DNA of 45,236 nucleotides from Mycobacterium palustre (GTDB lineage Bacteria; Actinomycetota; Actinomycetes; Mycobacteriales; Mycobacteriaceae): the NCBI RefSeq assembly GCF_002101785.1, contig NZ_LQPJ01000142.1, forward strand, positions 1-45,236. Reading direction: 5' to 3'. The position numbers and the translations under genes were made by a program. Below are positions 31,991 through 40,491 of the stretch, piece by piece (position 1 is the first letter of the stretch; each line of letters starts with the position of its first letter). The notes below the pieces were generated by a model that did no database searches, was not told where the DNA came from, and worked only from the letters and a program-made list of their open reading frames with translations.

Positions 31991-34053
31991 AACGCCCGTC
32001 GGCCAAGGTTGCCATCCTGGGCGGCGGCATGGCCGGCTTGAGCGCGGCGTGGCGGCTGAGCGAGCCCGGTTGGCGCAACCAATTCGAATCGATAACGGTC
32101 TACCAGCGAGGCTGGCGATTGGGCGGGAAGGCCGCCTCGAGTCGCGGTGACAACGGTCGCATCCAAGAGCACGGCCTACACATCTGGCTTGGATCCTACG
32201 AGAACGCATTTCGGCTGCTTCGCGAGTGCTACGCCGAATTAGACCGGCCCACAACCGATCCCGCCGCGCCGATCCAAACCTGGCGACAGGCTTTGATACC
32301 CGCCGACAACCCCGGGCTGGCCGACCGGTTCGGCGACGATTGGCTGACCTGGCTTGGCACGCACCCCGTCGACGACCGACTTCCGGGCGAGCCCGGCGGC
32401 TCCGGCCGAACGATGACGGTCACCTCGTTCATCGAGCGTGCGCTGCGGCTGTTGTTGGCCTTCGCCGACTCGCTGCGCGAGCCGGCGTCGAGCGACCTGC
32501 ATCTGACGACGTCTCCCGTGCCGCCAAAGGCGTCGCCGCTGCGGACGGTCGAGGCGGTGCAGCGCGCCATGCTCGCGGCGCTGGTGGCTCTGGCGGACGC
32601 CGGCGGGCCCGGCGAGCCGGCCGCGGGCCCGCTCGACGAGACACTGATCGCCATTCGTGACGTGATCGACTACGACACCCGCCCGGGTCACCGCCGCACG
32701 TGGCTGCTGCTGTCCCTGGTCACCGCGGCCGTGCGCGGGATAGTCGCCGACAACCTCATCACCCGCCCCAACGGGTTCCGCGCGATCAACGACGAGGAGT
32801 TCGGCCACTGGTTGTTGCGCCACGGCGGCCACCCCGACGTCCTCGAATCGGCGATGGTGCGCGGCCTGTACGACTTCGTCTTCGGCTACGCGGGCGGAGA
32901 TCCCGAACGCCCTTCGATCGCGGCCGGCCTGATGGTCTTCCTCGTCGGTCACGTGCTGTTCGGATACCAGGGCGCGCTGTTTTGGAAGATGACGGCGGGG
33001 ATGGGAGACGTCGTGATCGCCCCGCTGTATCAGGTCTTGCGTAACCGCGGGGTTCGATTCGAGTTCTTCCATCGCCTCGATGCGCTGCACCTCGACGCGG
33101 ACCGGCGGGCCATCGAGGCCGTCAGCCTCGGCCGTCAGGTCCGGCTCGCCGACGGCGTCGAGCAGTACGATCCGCTGACGGTCGTCAAGGGGCTGCCGGT
33201 GTTCCCGGACTCGCCGCTGATCGGTCAACTCGATTCCCCACCCGGCGACGGGCTCGAATCGCACTTCGGCTCCCGTGACGACGCCGAGGCGCGAATTCTG
33301 CGGCGGGGCAAGGACTTCGACCAGCTGGTGCTGGCCGTGTCGCTCGGCATGGTCCCCGTGGTCGCCGGCGAGCTCGTTGCCGACCGCCCCGAGTGGCGGG
33401 ACATGACCGCACGCGTCCGCACCGTCGCCACCCAGGCGTTCCAAGTGTGGATGCGGCCAAGCGAGGCGGAGCTCGGCTGGGACCATCCCGGCTCAACGAT
33501 CAGCGCCTACCAGCGACCATTCGAGACCTGGGCGTCGATGCCGCAAACCTTGTGGGCGGAAGCCTGGCCCGACGCCGCGCGGCCCCGTACGGTCGCCTAC
33601 TTCTGCGGCAGCCTCGACGCGCCGTGGCCACCGACCGAACCCCCGGCCGAGTACCTGGCCCGGTACCGGCGGCAGGTTTACGCGGACGCGGCCGAGCACC
33701 TGAACCGTCACGTCGGCCTGTTCCTACCGGGTGCGGTGACGGACGACGGCTTCGATTGGAGCCTGCTGGCCGGCAACGACGGCCTGCGGGGGCCGGCGGC
33801 GTTGACGACCCAGCACGTCAGCGTCAACGTCGATCCCTCCGACCGCTACGTCCAATCGGTGCCCGGGTCGGACAGGTACCGGCTGCGGCCCGACGAAAGC
33901 GGTTACGACAACCTGGTGCTCGCCGGCGACTGGACGGATTGCGGCATGAACGCCGGGTGTATCGAGGCCGCGGTGATGTCGGGTCTTCAGGCCGCCAATG
34001 CGCTGCTGGGCCGGGGCCGGTTCTACCGCATTCGCGGCTACTGGCTGCCGTGA
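31987..34053 (+). CDS. FAD-dependent oxidoreductase of the phytoene desaturase/amine oxidase superfamily
   Basis: This is a 688-aa protein (GTG start, GTGA overlap with the cyclase-like gene). The N-terminal Rossmann motif is ILGGGMAGLSAAWRL (GxGxxG at 12-17), followed by RGWRLGGKAAS and EHGLHIWLG, the usual pattern of FAD-binding carotenoid/squalene desaturases and hydroxysqualene dehydroxylases. The C-terminal FAD-closing motif is LVLAGDWTDCGMNAGCIEAA. It is longer than typical desaturases because of an insertion around residues 140-300. With a polyprenyl synthase in the divergent arm, an isoprenoid substrate is the natural hypothesis, but no phytoene or squalene synthase is present nearby. 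It is the last gene of the plus arm. Confidence 0.85.
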   Translation: MKRPSAKVAILGGGMAGLSAAWRLSEPGWRNQFESITVYQRGWRLGGKAASSRGDNGRIQEHGLHIWLGSYENAFRLLRECYAELDRPTTDPAAPIQTWRQALIPADNPGLADRFGDDWLTWLGTHPVDDRLPGEPGGSGRTMTVTSFIERALRLLLAFADSLREPASSDLHLTTSPVPPKASPLRTVEAVQRAMLAALVALADAGGPGEPAAGPLDETLIAIRDVIDYDTRPGHRRTWLLLSLVTAAVRGIVADNLITRPNGFRAINDEEFGHWLLRHGGHPDVLESAMVRGLYDFVFGYAGGDPERPSIAAGLMVFLVGHVLFGYQGALFWKMTAGMGDVVIAPLYQVLRNRGVRFEFFHRLDALHLDADRRAIEAVSLGRQVRLADGVEQYDPLTVVKGLPVFPDSPLIGQLDSPPGDGLESHFGSRDDAEARILRRGKDFDQLVLAVSLGMVPVVAGELVADRPEWRDMTARVRTVATQAFQVWMRPSEAELGWDHPGSTISAYQRPFETWASMPQTLWAEAWPDAARPRTVAYFCGSLDAPWPPTEPPAEYLARYRRQVYADAAEHLNRHVGLFLPGAVTDDGFDWSLLAGNDGLRGPAALTTQHVSVNVDPSDRYVQSVPGSDRYRLRPDESGYDNLVLAGDWTDCGMNAGCIEAAVMSGLQAANALLGRGRFYRIRGYWLP

Positions 34054-34094
34054 CGGCGTGCGACGTCGACCCGCGCTGCGGTGGCGACTCGCTC

Positions 34095-34421
34095 CTAGGA
34101 CTTGTGCTTTTCCGGGCAGTATTCGGCGATGGCAGCGAGGACGAATAACCTGGCCTGAGCCGCGTCCATCCGCAGTTTCAGCTGGTCCATCTCGTCGTTC
34201 TGGGTGTACCCGGCGGCAAGATCCTGGCACATCGTGCGCCCCATGTTCCCGGTCTCGGACGCGGTGCCCAGGTGGATGCCGTTCGATGCCAGGTAGTTGG
34301 TGAATTCCACGTCTTTGTTGGCGGCGTCGGTATCCGGGCTGTCGGCGCCGGCGACGGCGGCGGGCGCCAGCATCAGGGCCATTACGGCGCCGAGCGTGCA
34401 CTGACACATCTTCTTCGTCAT
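34095..34421 (-). CDS. DUF732 secreted protein
   Basis: This 108-aa protein starts MTKKMCQCTLGAVMALMLAP (ATG at 34421, with GGGGGAG four bases upstream; the ATG at 34433 is an alternative). A signal peptide probably ends at AVAGA. The mature part is a helical DUF732 domain: FTNYLASNGIHLGT, TMCQDLAAGYTQ and AAIAEYCPEK, with the conserved cysteine pair that probably forms a disulfide. Mycobacteria have many DUF732 paralogues of unknown role. A second member lies at 44823-45158. Confidence 0.85.
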   Translation of the reverse strand: MTKKMCQCTLGAVMALMLAPAAVAGADSPDTDAANKDVEFTNYLASNGIHLGTASETGNMGRTMCQDLAAGYTQNDEMDQLKLRMDAAQARLFVLAAIAEYCPEKHKS

Positions 34422-34506
34422 TTTCTCCCCCATTGCCAAGGCTGCACAGCAAACGAAACGCGGCACCCGATGCAACGCCTCGAGTCCCCGCACCGGGGTA
34501 TTTCCT

Positions 34507-34528
34507 GCCATCGGGGTTTCCGATCGGC
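34507..34528. other. Imperfect hairpin between two minus-strand genes
   Basis: GCCATCGG and CCGATCGGC can pair, with one bulged base, around a loop of five. There is no T-run on either side, so it is not a classical intrinsic terminator. It lies in the 203-bp gap between the Cys-rich gene and the DUF732 gene, and it could be an mRNA structure or chance. Confidence 0.25.
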
Positions 34529-34624
34529 ATATCCCAAAGTGTTCTACCAGCCGTTCATCCGTCGTTTCGGCGCGCGTTCCATTCACCCGCCGCCCACCTT
34601 CGAACGTCGCTCACGCACTGCGCT

Positions 34625-35233
34625 TTACTCGTTCGACCATCGCGGAGGTTCGAGCCCGATCAGGCGTGAGAACGCGTCCCACGATGCGTCTCGGCCCGGT
34701 GGCCATTCTTGTTGCCACACCCTCAGCGGAACGTCGGCAAGCGGGTCGAACCTGCTCGCCAACCGCGCGTACTCCTGCTTCTCCCAATCATGAAGTCGCT
34801 GAACGTGTTCGAAGAAACCCATTAGCTGGGTGATCTGCGCCTCTCGGATTTGAGCCGAACTGCCGGCCCGCACGCCGATCCTATTCATCAGGCTGTGCCG
34901 TCCCAGTGCCAATGGGCGAAATCCCCACGCTGACTCCAGCGCCTCGTTTACGGCGAGGCAATCGGCGCATGCCAGCCATGACCACCGCGTGGTGCCGCCA
35001 GCCGTGCCCCTGCAGCAGACAATGCACAGGTCGAGCGCACGGGGGACATCGCAACCGCCCCATTTTGCGGGCGAGTCTTCGTCCGCGCACGACTGCCAAC
35101 GACCGTGCAGAGACTCCCATTTGCAGGTGGTCGGCACCGGTCCTCGCAGCCCTCCGCAAGGAATGTGCACGGACAACTCGGTAATCCGCTTGCGTAGCGC
35201 CGCGTCGGTCGCGCTCAGCTTTTGCTCGGTCAT
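34625..35233 (-). CDS. Cys-rich hypothetical protein, 202 aa
   Basis: I do not recognise this family. It starts MTEQKLSATDAALRKRITEL. The first half contains nine cysteines, among them CIVCC and CADC arranged as CxxC pairs about 20 residues apart with GTTRWSWLA between them, which looks like a zinc-ribbon. Histidine and further cysteines (HIPC, TTCKW, QSCADE, GGCD) may form a second site. The C-terminal half is helical (QLMGFFEHVQRLHDWEKQEY). There is no signal peptide. The gene seems somewhat less GC-rich than its neighbours. It lies between tRNA-Tyr and a DUF732 gene, all on the minus strand. Confidence 0.65.
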   Translation of the reverse strand: MTEQKLSATDAALRKRITELSVHIPCGGLRGPVPTTCKWESLHGRWQSCADEDSPAKWGGCDVPRALDLCIVCCRGTAGGTTRWSWLACADCLAVNEALESAWGFRPLALGRHSLMNRIGVRAGSSAQIREAQITQLMGFFEHVQRLHDWEKQEYARLASRFDPLADVPLRVWQQEWPPGRDASWDAFSRLIGLEPPRWSNE

Positions 35234-35495
35234 TTTCTTCGCCACTTTCCGGCGACGCCACCCTCGGGCGTCCACCACTTGCACGGGTCACGTGCCGGCT
35301 CTTCCCCTGGGGCACCGTGCGGTGGATGCGCGGTTGCCGGGACGGCGGGCCAGGTACCCGAACAGCCGTCCGCTCTTGAGCGATTCCAGGATAAGGGAGG
35401 ATCCCGACAGACCCAACCACCGTCAGCCGATGAGATGCCTCAGGGATGCGGGCACCCGCAAAGGCAACCCAAACACGCCTTGAAGTGCGAAGACC

Positions 35496-35581
35496 TTGGT
35501 GGCAGGTACAGGATTCGAACCTGTGTAGGCGTAAGCCGACGGATTTACAGTCCGCTCCCATTGGCCGCTCGGGCAACCTGC
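35496..35581 (-). tRNA. tRNA-Tyr (anticodon GTA)
   Basis: Read on the minus strand, GGCAGGT (5', 35581) pairs with ACCTGCC (35506-35500), followed by discriminator A and an encoded CCA at 35498-35496. The anticodon loop is CTGTAAA with anticodon GTA. The T-arm is CAGGTTCGAATCCTG. The long variable arm (CGGCTTACGCC) is typical of bacterial tRNA-Tyr. D-arm sequence GCCCGAGCGGCCAATGGGAGC is present. Confidence 0.97.
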
Positions 35582-35651
35582 CGCCAGACAGGTTACAACG
35601 AACAGGTAGACAAGGCACAAACGGCCATCTCACAGGGAAGGGACGGATCGA

Positions 35652-36143
35652 ATGGCGGACTCATCGTTCGACATCGTCAGCAAGGTCGACCGTCAGGAGG
35701 TCGACAACGCGCTCAACCAGGCCGCCAAGGAACTGGCCACCCGGTTCGACTTCCGCGGCACCGACACCAAGATCGCGTGGAAGGGCGACGAGGCCATCGA
35801 GCTGACGTCGTCGACCGAGGAGCGCGTCAAGGCCGCCGTCGACGTCTTCAAGGAGAAGCTGATCCGCCGCGACATCTCGATGAAGGCCTTCGACGCCGGC
35901 GAGCCGCAGGCCTCCGGCAAGACCTACAAGATCACCGGCACCCTCAAGCAGGGCATCAGCAGCGAGAACGCCAAGAAGATCACCAAGCTCATCCGCGACG
36001 AGGGGCCCAAGAACGTCAAGACCCAGATCCAGGGCGACGAGGTCCGGGTCAGCAGCAAGAAACGCGACGACCTGCAGGCCGTGCAAGCGCTGCTGAGGAG
36101 CGCCGACCTGGACGTGGCCCTGCAATTCGTCAACTACCGATAG
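35652..36143 (+). CDS. YajQ-family nucleotide-binding protein
   Basis: This 163-aa protein is full length for the family. It has the YajQ start SFDIVSKVDRQEVDNALNQA, the strand RFDFRGTDTKI, and the end LDVALQFVNYR. YajQ proteins have two ferredoxin-like domains; some bind c-di-GMP in other bacteria, while their role in mycobacteria is unclear. It is preceded by a GGGAAGGGAC ribosome site. It follows tRNA-Tyr, which lies on the opposite strand, so the two have separate promoters in the roughly 70 bp between them. Confidence 0.93.
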   Translation: MADSSFDIVSKVDRQEVDNALNQAAKELATRFDFRGTDTKIAWKGDEAIELTSSTEERVKAAVDVFKEKLIRRDISMKAFDAGEPQASGKTYKITGTLKQGISSENAKKITKLIRDEGPKNVKTQIQGDEVRVSSKKRDDLQAVQALLRSADLDVALQFVNYR

Positions 36144-36183
36144 TGGCGCAGGGCCCGGCGCTGGAAGTAAAGCGAGGTTCCCG

Positions 36184-37668
36184 ATGACGATGAATGGCGA
36201 GGCCGACTACTTCGACGTGGTCATCGTCGGCGCCGGCATCTCCGGCGTCGACGCGGCCTACCGGATCACCGAGCGGAACCCGGGCGTGACGTACACGATC
36301 CTGGAGCGCCGCGGCCAGATCGGCGGCACCTGGGACCTGTTCCGCTACCCCGGCGTTCGCTCGGACAGCAGCATCTTCACGCTGTCGTTCCCCTTCGAGC
36401 CGTGGACCCGCAAGGAGGCCGTCGCCGACGGCGCGCACATCCGCGAGTACCTGGTCGCCACCGCGCACAAATACGGCATCGACCGGCACATCCGGTTCAA
36501 CAGTTACGTCCGCTCGGCGGACTGGGATTCCTCGGCCGACACCTGGACGGTGACCGTGGAGCAGGACGGCACGCCCAGGCGCTACCGCGCCCGGTTCGTG
36601 TTCTTTGCCAGCGGCTACTACGACTATGACGAGGGCTACACCCCGGACTTCCCCGGCATCGAGCGGTTCGAGGGCCCCGTCGTGCATCCCCAGCACTGGC
36701 CCGAAGACCTGGACTACGCCGGCAAGAAGGTGGTGGTGATCGGCAGCGGGGCGACCGCGGTCACGCTGATCCCGGCGCTGGCCGACCGGGCGGCGAAGGT
36801 GACGATGCTGCAGCGCTCGCCCACCTACATGATGTCGGCGTCCAAGTACAGCAGCTTCGCCGCCGTGGCCCGAAAGGTATTGCCGCCCAAGGCTTCCCAC
36901 TTGGCGATCCGGACGAACAGCGCGTTGCTGGAGGCGGCGTTCTGGTTCTTGTCCCGCAAGGTTCCGCGGTTCGTGAAGTGGTTGCTGCGGCGCGTGGCGA
37001 TCAGGAACCTGCCCGACGGCTACGACGTCGACACCCACTTCAAGCCGCGCTACAACCCCTGGGACCAGCGGATGTGCCTGATCCCCGACGCCGACCTGTA
37101 CGCCGCCATCAGCGCGGGACGGGCCGAGGTCGTCACCGACCACATCGACCGGTTCGACGCCACGGGCATCGCGCTGGAATCCGGCGCCCACCTCGACGCC
37201 GACATCGTCGTCACGGCGACCGGCCTGCAGCTCCAGGCCCTGGGCGGGGCCACGATCAGCCTGGACGGCGTCCGGGTCGACCACCGCGACCGGTTCGTCT
37301 ACAAGGCACACATGCTCGAGGACGTCCCCAACCTGTTCTGGTGCGTGGGCTACACGAACGCCTCCTGGACGCTGCGGGCCGACATCACCGCCCGGGCGAC
37401 GGCGAAGCTTCTGGCGCACATGGCCTCTCACGGCTACACCCACGCCTACCCGCACCTCGGCGACGAGCCGATGGACGTCAAGCCCTCCTGGGACATCCAG
37501 GCCAACTACGTCAAGCGGTCCGGCCACGCGCTGCCCAAGTCGGGCACCCGGCGGCCGTGGAACGTGCGGCAGAATTACTTCGCCGACGCCATCGACTACC
37601 GGTTCGACCGCATCGAGGAGTCGATGGTGTTCGGGCGCGCCGCCGACAGGGAGCCACTCGCCGGGTGA
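36184..37668 (+). CDS. Baeyer-Villiger-type flavin monooxygenase (Rv0565c-like)
   Basis: This 494-aa class B flavin monooxygenase has an FAD Rossmann motif VGAGISGVDAAYRI at about residues 15-28, then RRGQIGGTWDLFRYPGVRSD. The Baeyer-Villiger fingerprint FEGPVVHPQHWP (FxGxxxHxxxW) is near residue 165, and the NADPH motif VIGSGATAVTL follows directly. The enzyme should use NADPH and oxygen to oxygenate ketones or sulfides; EthA is a related mycobacterial enzyme. It lies 40 nt after yajQ and 35 nt before gpsA, so the three may be co-transcribed. Confidence 0.92.
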   Translation: MTMNGEADYFDVVIVGAGISGVDAAYRITERNPGVTYTILERRGQIGGTWDLFRYPGVRSDSSIFTLSFPFEPWTRKEAVADGAHIREYLVATAHKYGIDRHIRFNSYVRSADWDSSADTWTVTVEQDGTPRRYRARFVFFASGYYDYDEGYTPDFPGIERFEGPVVHPQHWPEDLDYAGKKVVVIGSGATAVTLIPALADRAAKVTMLQRSPTYMMSASKYSSFAAVARKVLPPKASHLAIRTNSALLEAAFWFLSRKVPRFVKWLLRRVAIRNLPDGYDVDTHFKPRYNPWDQRMCLIPDADLYAAISAGRAEVVTDHIDRFDATGIALESGAHLDADIVVTATGLQLQALGGATISLDGVRVDHRDRFVYKAHMLEDVPNLFWCVGYTNASWTLRADITARATAKLLAHMASHGYTHAYPHLGDEPMDVKPSWDIQANYVKRSGHALPKSGTRRPWNVRQNYFADAIDYRFDRIEESMVFGRAADREPLAG

Positions 37669-37703
37669 ACTGCTTCTAAATCCGAGATGTCGGCAATACG
37701 CTG

Positions 37704-38735
37704 ATGCCCATGGCAGTTCAGCAGCGCGAACCCACGGTCGTTGTGCTCGGTGGCGGTTCCTGGGGGACCACTGTGGCGTCCATCTGTGCGCGGCGCGGGC
37801 CCACGCTGCAGTGGGTGCGCTCCGAGGCGACGGCCAAGGACATCAACGAGAACCACCGCAACAGCCGCTATTTGGGCAACGACGTCATCCTGAGCGAAAC
37901 GCTTCGCGCCACCACCGACTTCGCCGAGGCCGCCCACTGCGCCGACGTCGTGGTGATGGGCGTGCCGTCGCACGGCTTCCGGGGCGTGCTGACCGAGCTG
38001 GCCAAGGAACTGCGGCCCTGGGTGCCGTTCGTGTCGCTGGTCAAGGGCCTCGAGCAGGGCACCAACATGCGGATGTCGCAGATCATCGAGGAGTTGCTGC
38101 CGGGCCACCCGGCGGGGATCCTGGCCGGGCCCAACATCGCCCGAGAGGTGGCCGAGGGGTATGCGGCCGCGGCGGTGCTGGCCATGCCGGACCAGCACCT
38201 GGCGACCCGCCTCTCGGCGCTGTTCCGCACCCGCCGGTTCCGCGTGTACACCACCGACGACGTCGTCGGGGTCGAGATGGCCGGCGCTTTGAAAAACGTC
38301 TACGCGATCGCCGCGGGGATGGGATATTCGCTCGGCATCGGCGAGAACACCCGCGCGCTGGTGATCGCGCGGGCGCTACGCGAGATGACCAAGCTGGGCG
38401 TGTCGATGGGCGGCCACCCCGACACCTTCCCCGGGCTGGCCGGCCTGGGCGACCTCATCGTGACCTGCACCAGCCAGCGCAGCCGCAACCGCCACGTCGG
38501 CGAGCAGCTCGGCGCCGGCAAGCCGATCGACGAGATCATCGCGTCGATGAACCAGGTCGCCGAGGGCGTCAAGGCCGCCACGGTGGTCATGGAGTTCGCC
38601 AACGAGTTCGGCCTGAACATGCCGATCGCCCGCGAGGTCGACGCGGTGATCAACCACGGCTCGACCGTCGAGCAGGCCTATCGCGGCCTGATGGTCGAGG
38701 TCCCCGGGCACGAGGTCCACGGCTCCGGGTTCTGA
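37704..38735 (+). CDS. gpsA: Glycerol-3-phosphate dehydrogenase (NAD(P)+)
   Basis: This 343-aa enzyme reduces dihydroxyacetone phosphate to sn-glycerol-3-phosphate for phospholipid synthesis. The N-terminal nucleotide motif is VLGGGSWGTTVASI (about residues 14-27). The catalytic lysine lies in GALKNVYAIAAGMG, with GENTRALVIARALREM after it, and the substrate loop is TCTSQRSRNRHVG. The start may be 37704 or the ATG two codons later (37710). It is equivalent by position to Rv0564c (gpdA1). Confidence 0.94.
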   Translation: MPMAVQQREPTVVVLGGGSWGTTVASICARRGPTLQWVRSEATAKDINENHRNSRYLGNDVILSETLRATTDFAEAAHCADVVVMGVPSHGFRGVLTELAKELRPWVPFVSLVKGLEQGTNMRMSQIIEELLPGHPAGILAGPNIAREVAEGYAAAAVLAMPDQHLATRLSALFRTRRFRVYTTDDVVGVEMAGALKNVYAIAAGMGYSLGIGENTRALVIARALREMTKLGVSMGGHPDTFPGLAGLGDLIVTCTSQRSRNRHVGEQLGAGKPIDEIIASMNQVAEGVKAATVVMEFANEFGLNMPIAREVDAVINHGSTVEQAYRGLMVEVPGHEVHGSGF

Positions 38736-38973
38736 AGCCGTCAACCAAACAACTCGTAACGAAAATATTTGCATTCCATATGCGCCCGTGCCGCCGGCTT
38801 GACCGGCCGGTTTGTCCGCAAATACCGTCGAACGACGTAGCAGGCCTTTGAGCCGCCGCTGACGCGGCCGTAATCGGCTGCGCGCCAACACGCTACGCCG
38901 ACGCAACGCAGCGTAATACGGGGCGGATATTCCCAACTTCCCCCGCTTTGGAACCAACGAGGGAAAGCAACCG
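38736..38973. other. 238-bp intergenic region, no gene seen
   Basis: The stretch between gpsA and the SulP gene starts AT-rich (AAAATATTTGCATTCCATATG) and includes a 10-bp palindrome, ACCGGCCGGT (about 38805-38814). I see no ORF, RNA gene or clear promoter. It marks where the SulP gene, absent at this place in H37Rv, joins the conserved block. Confidence 0.4.
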
Positions 38974-40491
38974 ATGCAACACATCGAACAGCTTGGCGAT
39001 CAAGATTCCCAACGGGGAGACCAGGATTCACGAAAGGAGCGGATTCGATCCGTCATTCGGCATGACCTGCCAGCATCGATCGTCGTTTTCCTGGTGGCGC
39101 TGCCGCTTTCGCTGGGCATCGCGATCGCGTCCAACGCCCCGGTTCTCGCGGGGCTTATCGCCGCGATCGTCGGGGGCATCATCGTCGGGTTCATCGGCGG
39201 GTCACCGCTGCAGGTCAGCGGGCCGGCCGCCGGCCTCACCGTCGTGGTCGCCGATCTGATCTCCGACTTCGGCTGGGGCGCAACGTGTTTGATCACCGCC
39301 AGCGCAGGGGTGCTGCAGGTCTTGCTGGGTCTCAGCCGCGTTGCCCGGGCGGCGCTGGCGATCTCGCCCGTCGTGGTGCACGCCATGCTCGCCGGCATCG
39401 GCATCACCATTGCGCTGCAGCAAGCGCACGTCCTGCTGGGCGGCAAGTCCAAAAGTGATGCCTGGCATAATCTTATCGGCCTGCCCGGGCAGATCGTCGG
39501 CGCGCATCGGCCCGGCGTGATCCTGGGCGTGCTGGTGATCGTCATCCTGGTCGCGTGGCGCTGGGTGCCGGCTCGGCTGCGCGCCGTTCCGGGGCCGCTG
39601 GTCGCGATCGTCGCGGTGACCCTGCTGTCGGTGGTCCTGCCTTTCCACGTGCGCCGCATCGATCTGGACGGGTCGCCGCTGGATGCGCTGCAGCTGCCCG
39701 ACATTCCGCATGGCAACTGGGGCGCGGCGGCCGTCGGCGTGATCACCGTCGCGCTGATCGCCAGCGTCGAGAGCCTGCTGTCGGCGGTCTCGGTGGACCG
39801 GATGCACCACGGGCCGCGGACCGACTTCAACCGCGAGCTGATCGGCCAGGGCACCGCCAACGTCGTGTCCGGGGCCGTCGGCGGCCTGCCGGTCACCGGG
39901 GTGATCGTCCGCAGCTCAACGAATGTCAACGCGGGCGCGAAATCCCGGGCGTCGTCGATCATGCACGGCGTGTGGGTCCTACTGTTCACGGTCCCGTTCG
40001 CGGAGTTGGTCGAAGAGATCCCGACCGCGGCGCTGGCCGGCCTGCTGATCGTCATCGGCGTCCAGCTGCTGAAGCCGGCGCACATCGAAACCGCTTCAAA
40101 ACACGGCGATCTCGCCGTCTACGTCGTGACGGCGGCGTGCGTCATCTTTTTGAACCTGCTGCACGGCGTGTTGATCGGGCTGGCGCTGGCCATCGCGCTG
40201 ACCGGGTGGCGGGTGATCCGGGCCAAGGTCGAGGCCAAGCCCGCCGACGACGGCTGGCGCGTGGCGATCGCAGGGCCGGCGTGCACGTTTCTCACCCTTC
40301 CGCGGCTGACGCGCGTGCTCGCGTCGGTGCCCGCCGGAAAGGTTGTGACGGTGCAGGTTTCGGTGAACTACCTCGACCACGCCGCGCATCAGGCGATCGC
40401 CGACTGGCAGCGCCAGTACGAGGCCGCGGGCGGCACCGTGCGGCTGCAGGGGACGCTCGAGGCGGGGCACCTCGGCGCCGTTCTCACCTAG
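38974..40491 (+). CDS. SulP-family anion transporter
   Basis: This 505-aa transporter has an extended hydrophilic N-terminus (1-30) and about 12-14 membrane segments. Family marks are the first helix region HDLPASIVVFLVALPLSLGIA, the SPLQVSGPAAGLTVVVADLI loop near residues 76-95, and SVDRMHHGPRTDFNRELIGQGTANV. The short C-terminal section (about 420-505) resembles a STAS domain. SulP proteins carry sulfate, bicarbonate or other anions. This one resembles the transporter half of bacterial SulP-carbonic anhydrase proteins, but no anhydrase is attached, so bicarbonate is one possibility. Its 3' end overlaps the convergent hicB-like gene by 8 bp. Confidence 0.88.
   Translation: MQHIEQLGDQDSQRGDQDSRKERIRSVIRHDLPASIVVFLVALPLSLGIAIASNAPVLAGLIAAIVGGIIVGFIGGSPLQVSGPAAGLTVVVADLISDFGWGATCLITASAGVLQVLLGLSRVARAALAISPVVVHAMLAGIGITIALQQAHVLLGGKSKSDAWHNLIGLPGQIVGAHRPGVILGVLVIVILVAWRWVPARLRAVPGPLVAIVAVTLLSVVLPFHVRRIDLDGSPLDALQLPDIPHGNWGAAAVGVITVALIASVESLLSAVSVDRMHHGPRTDFNRELIGQGTANVVSGAVGGLPVTGVIVRSSTNVNAGAKSRASSIMHGVWVLLFTVPFAELVEEIPTAALAGLLIVIGVQLLKPAHIETASKHGDLAVYVVTAACVIFLNLLHGVLIGLALAIALTGWRVIRAKVEAKPADDGWRVAIAGPACTFLTLPRLTRVLASVPAGKVVTVQVSVNYLDHAAHQAIADWQRQYEAAGGTVRLQGTLEAGHLGAVLT

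Noticed and set aside
24636..34053. Family 2 encapsulin nanocompartment with polyprenyl synthase cargo
   Set aside because: No HK97-fold shell or cNMP-binding shell gene is present, and the synthase has no long disordered N-terminal targeting extension.
34647..34657. GGTTCGAGCCC, a T-arm-like sequence suggesting a tRNA remnant or attachment site
   Set aside because: It lies within the end of the Cys-rich gene and has no acceptor stem, anticodon arm or repeat of the tRNA-Tyr 3' end around it.
24636..35581. Integrative element or genomic island inserted at tRNA-Tyr
   Set aside because: No integrase, recombination directionality factor, transposase or direct repeat of the tRNA end was seen, and most genes have ordinary mycobacterial GC and codon pattern.
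34881..35633. Minus-strand open frame of 250 codons running through the tRNA
   Set aside because: It reads through tRNA-Tyr and its translation there is the usual tRNA-derived peptide. It also overlaps the better supported Cys-rich gene.
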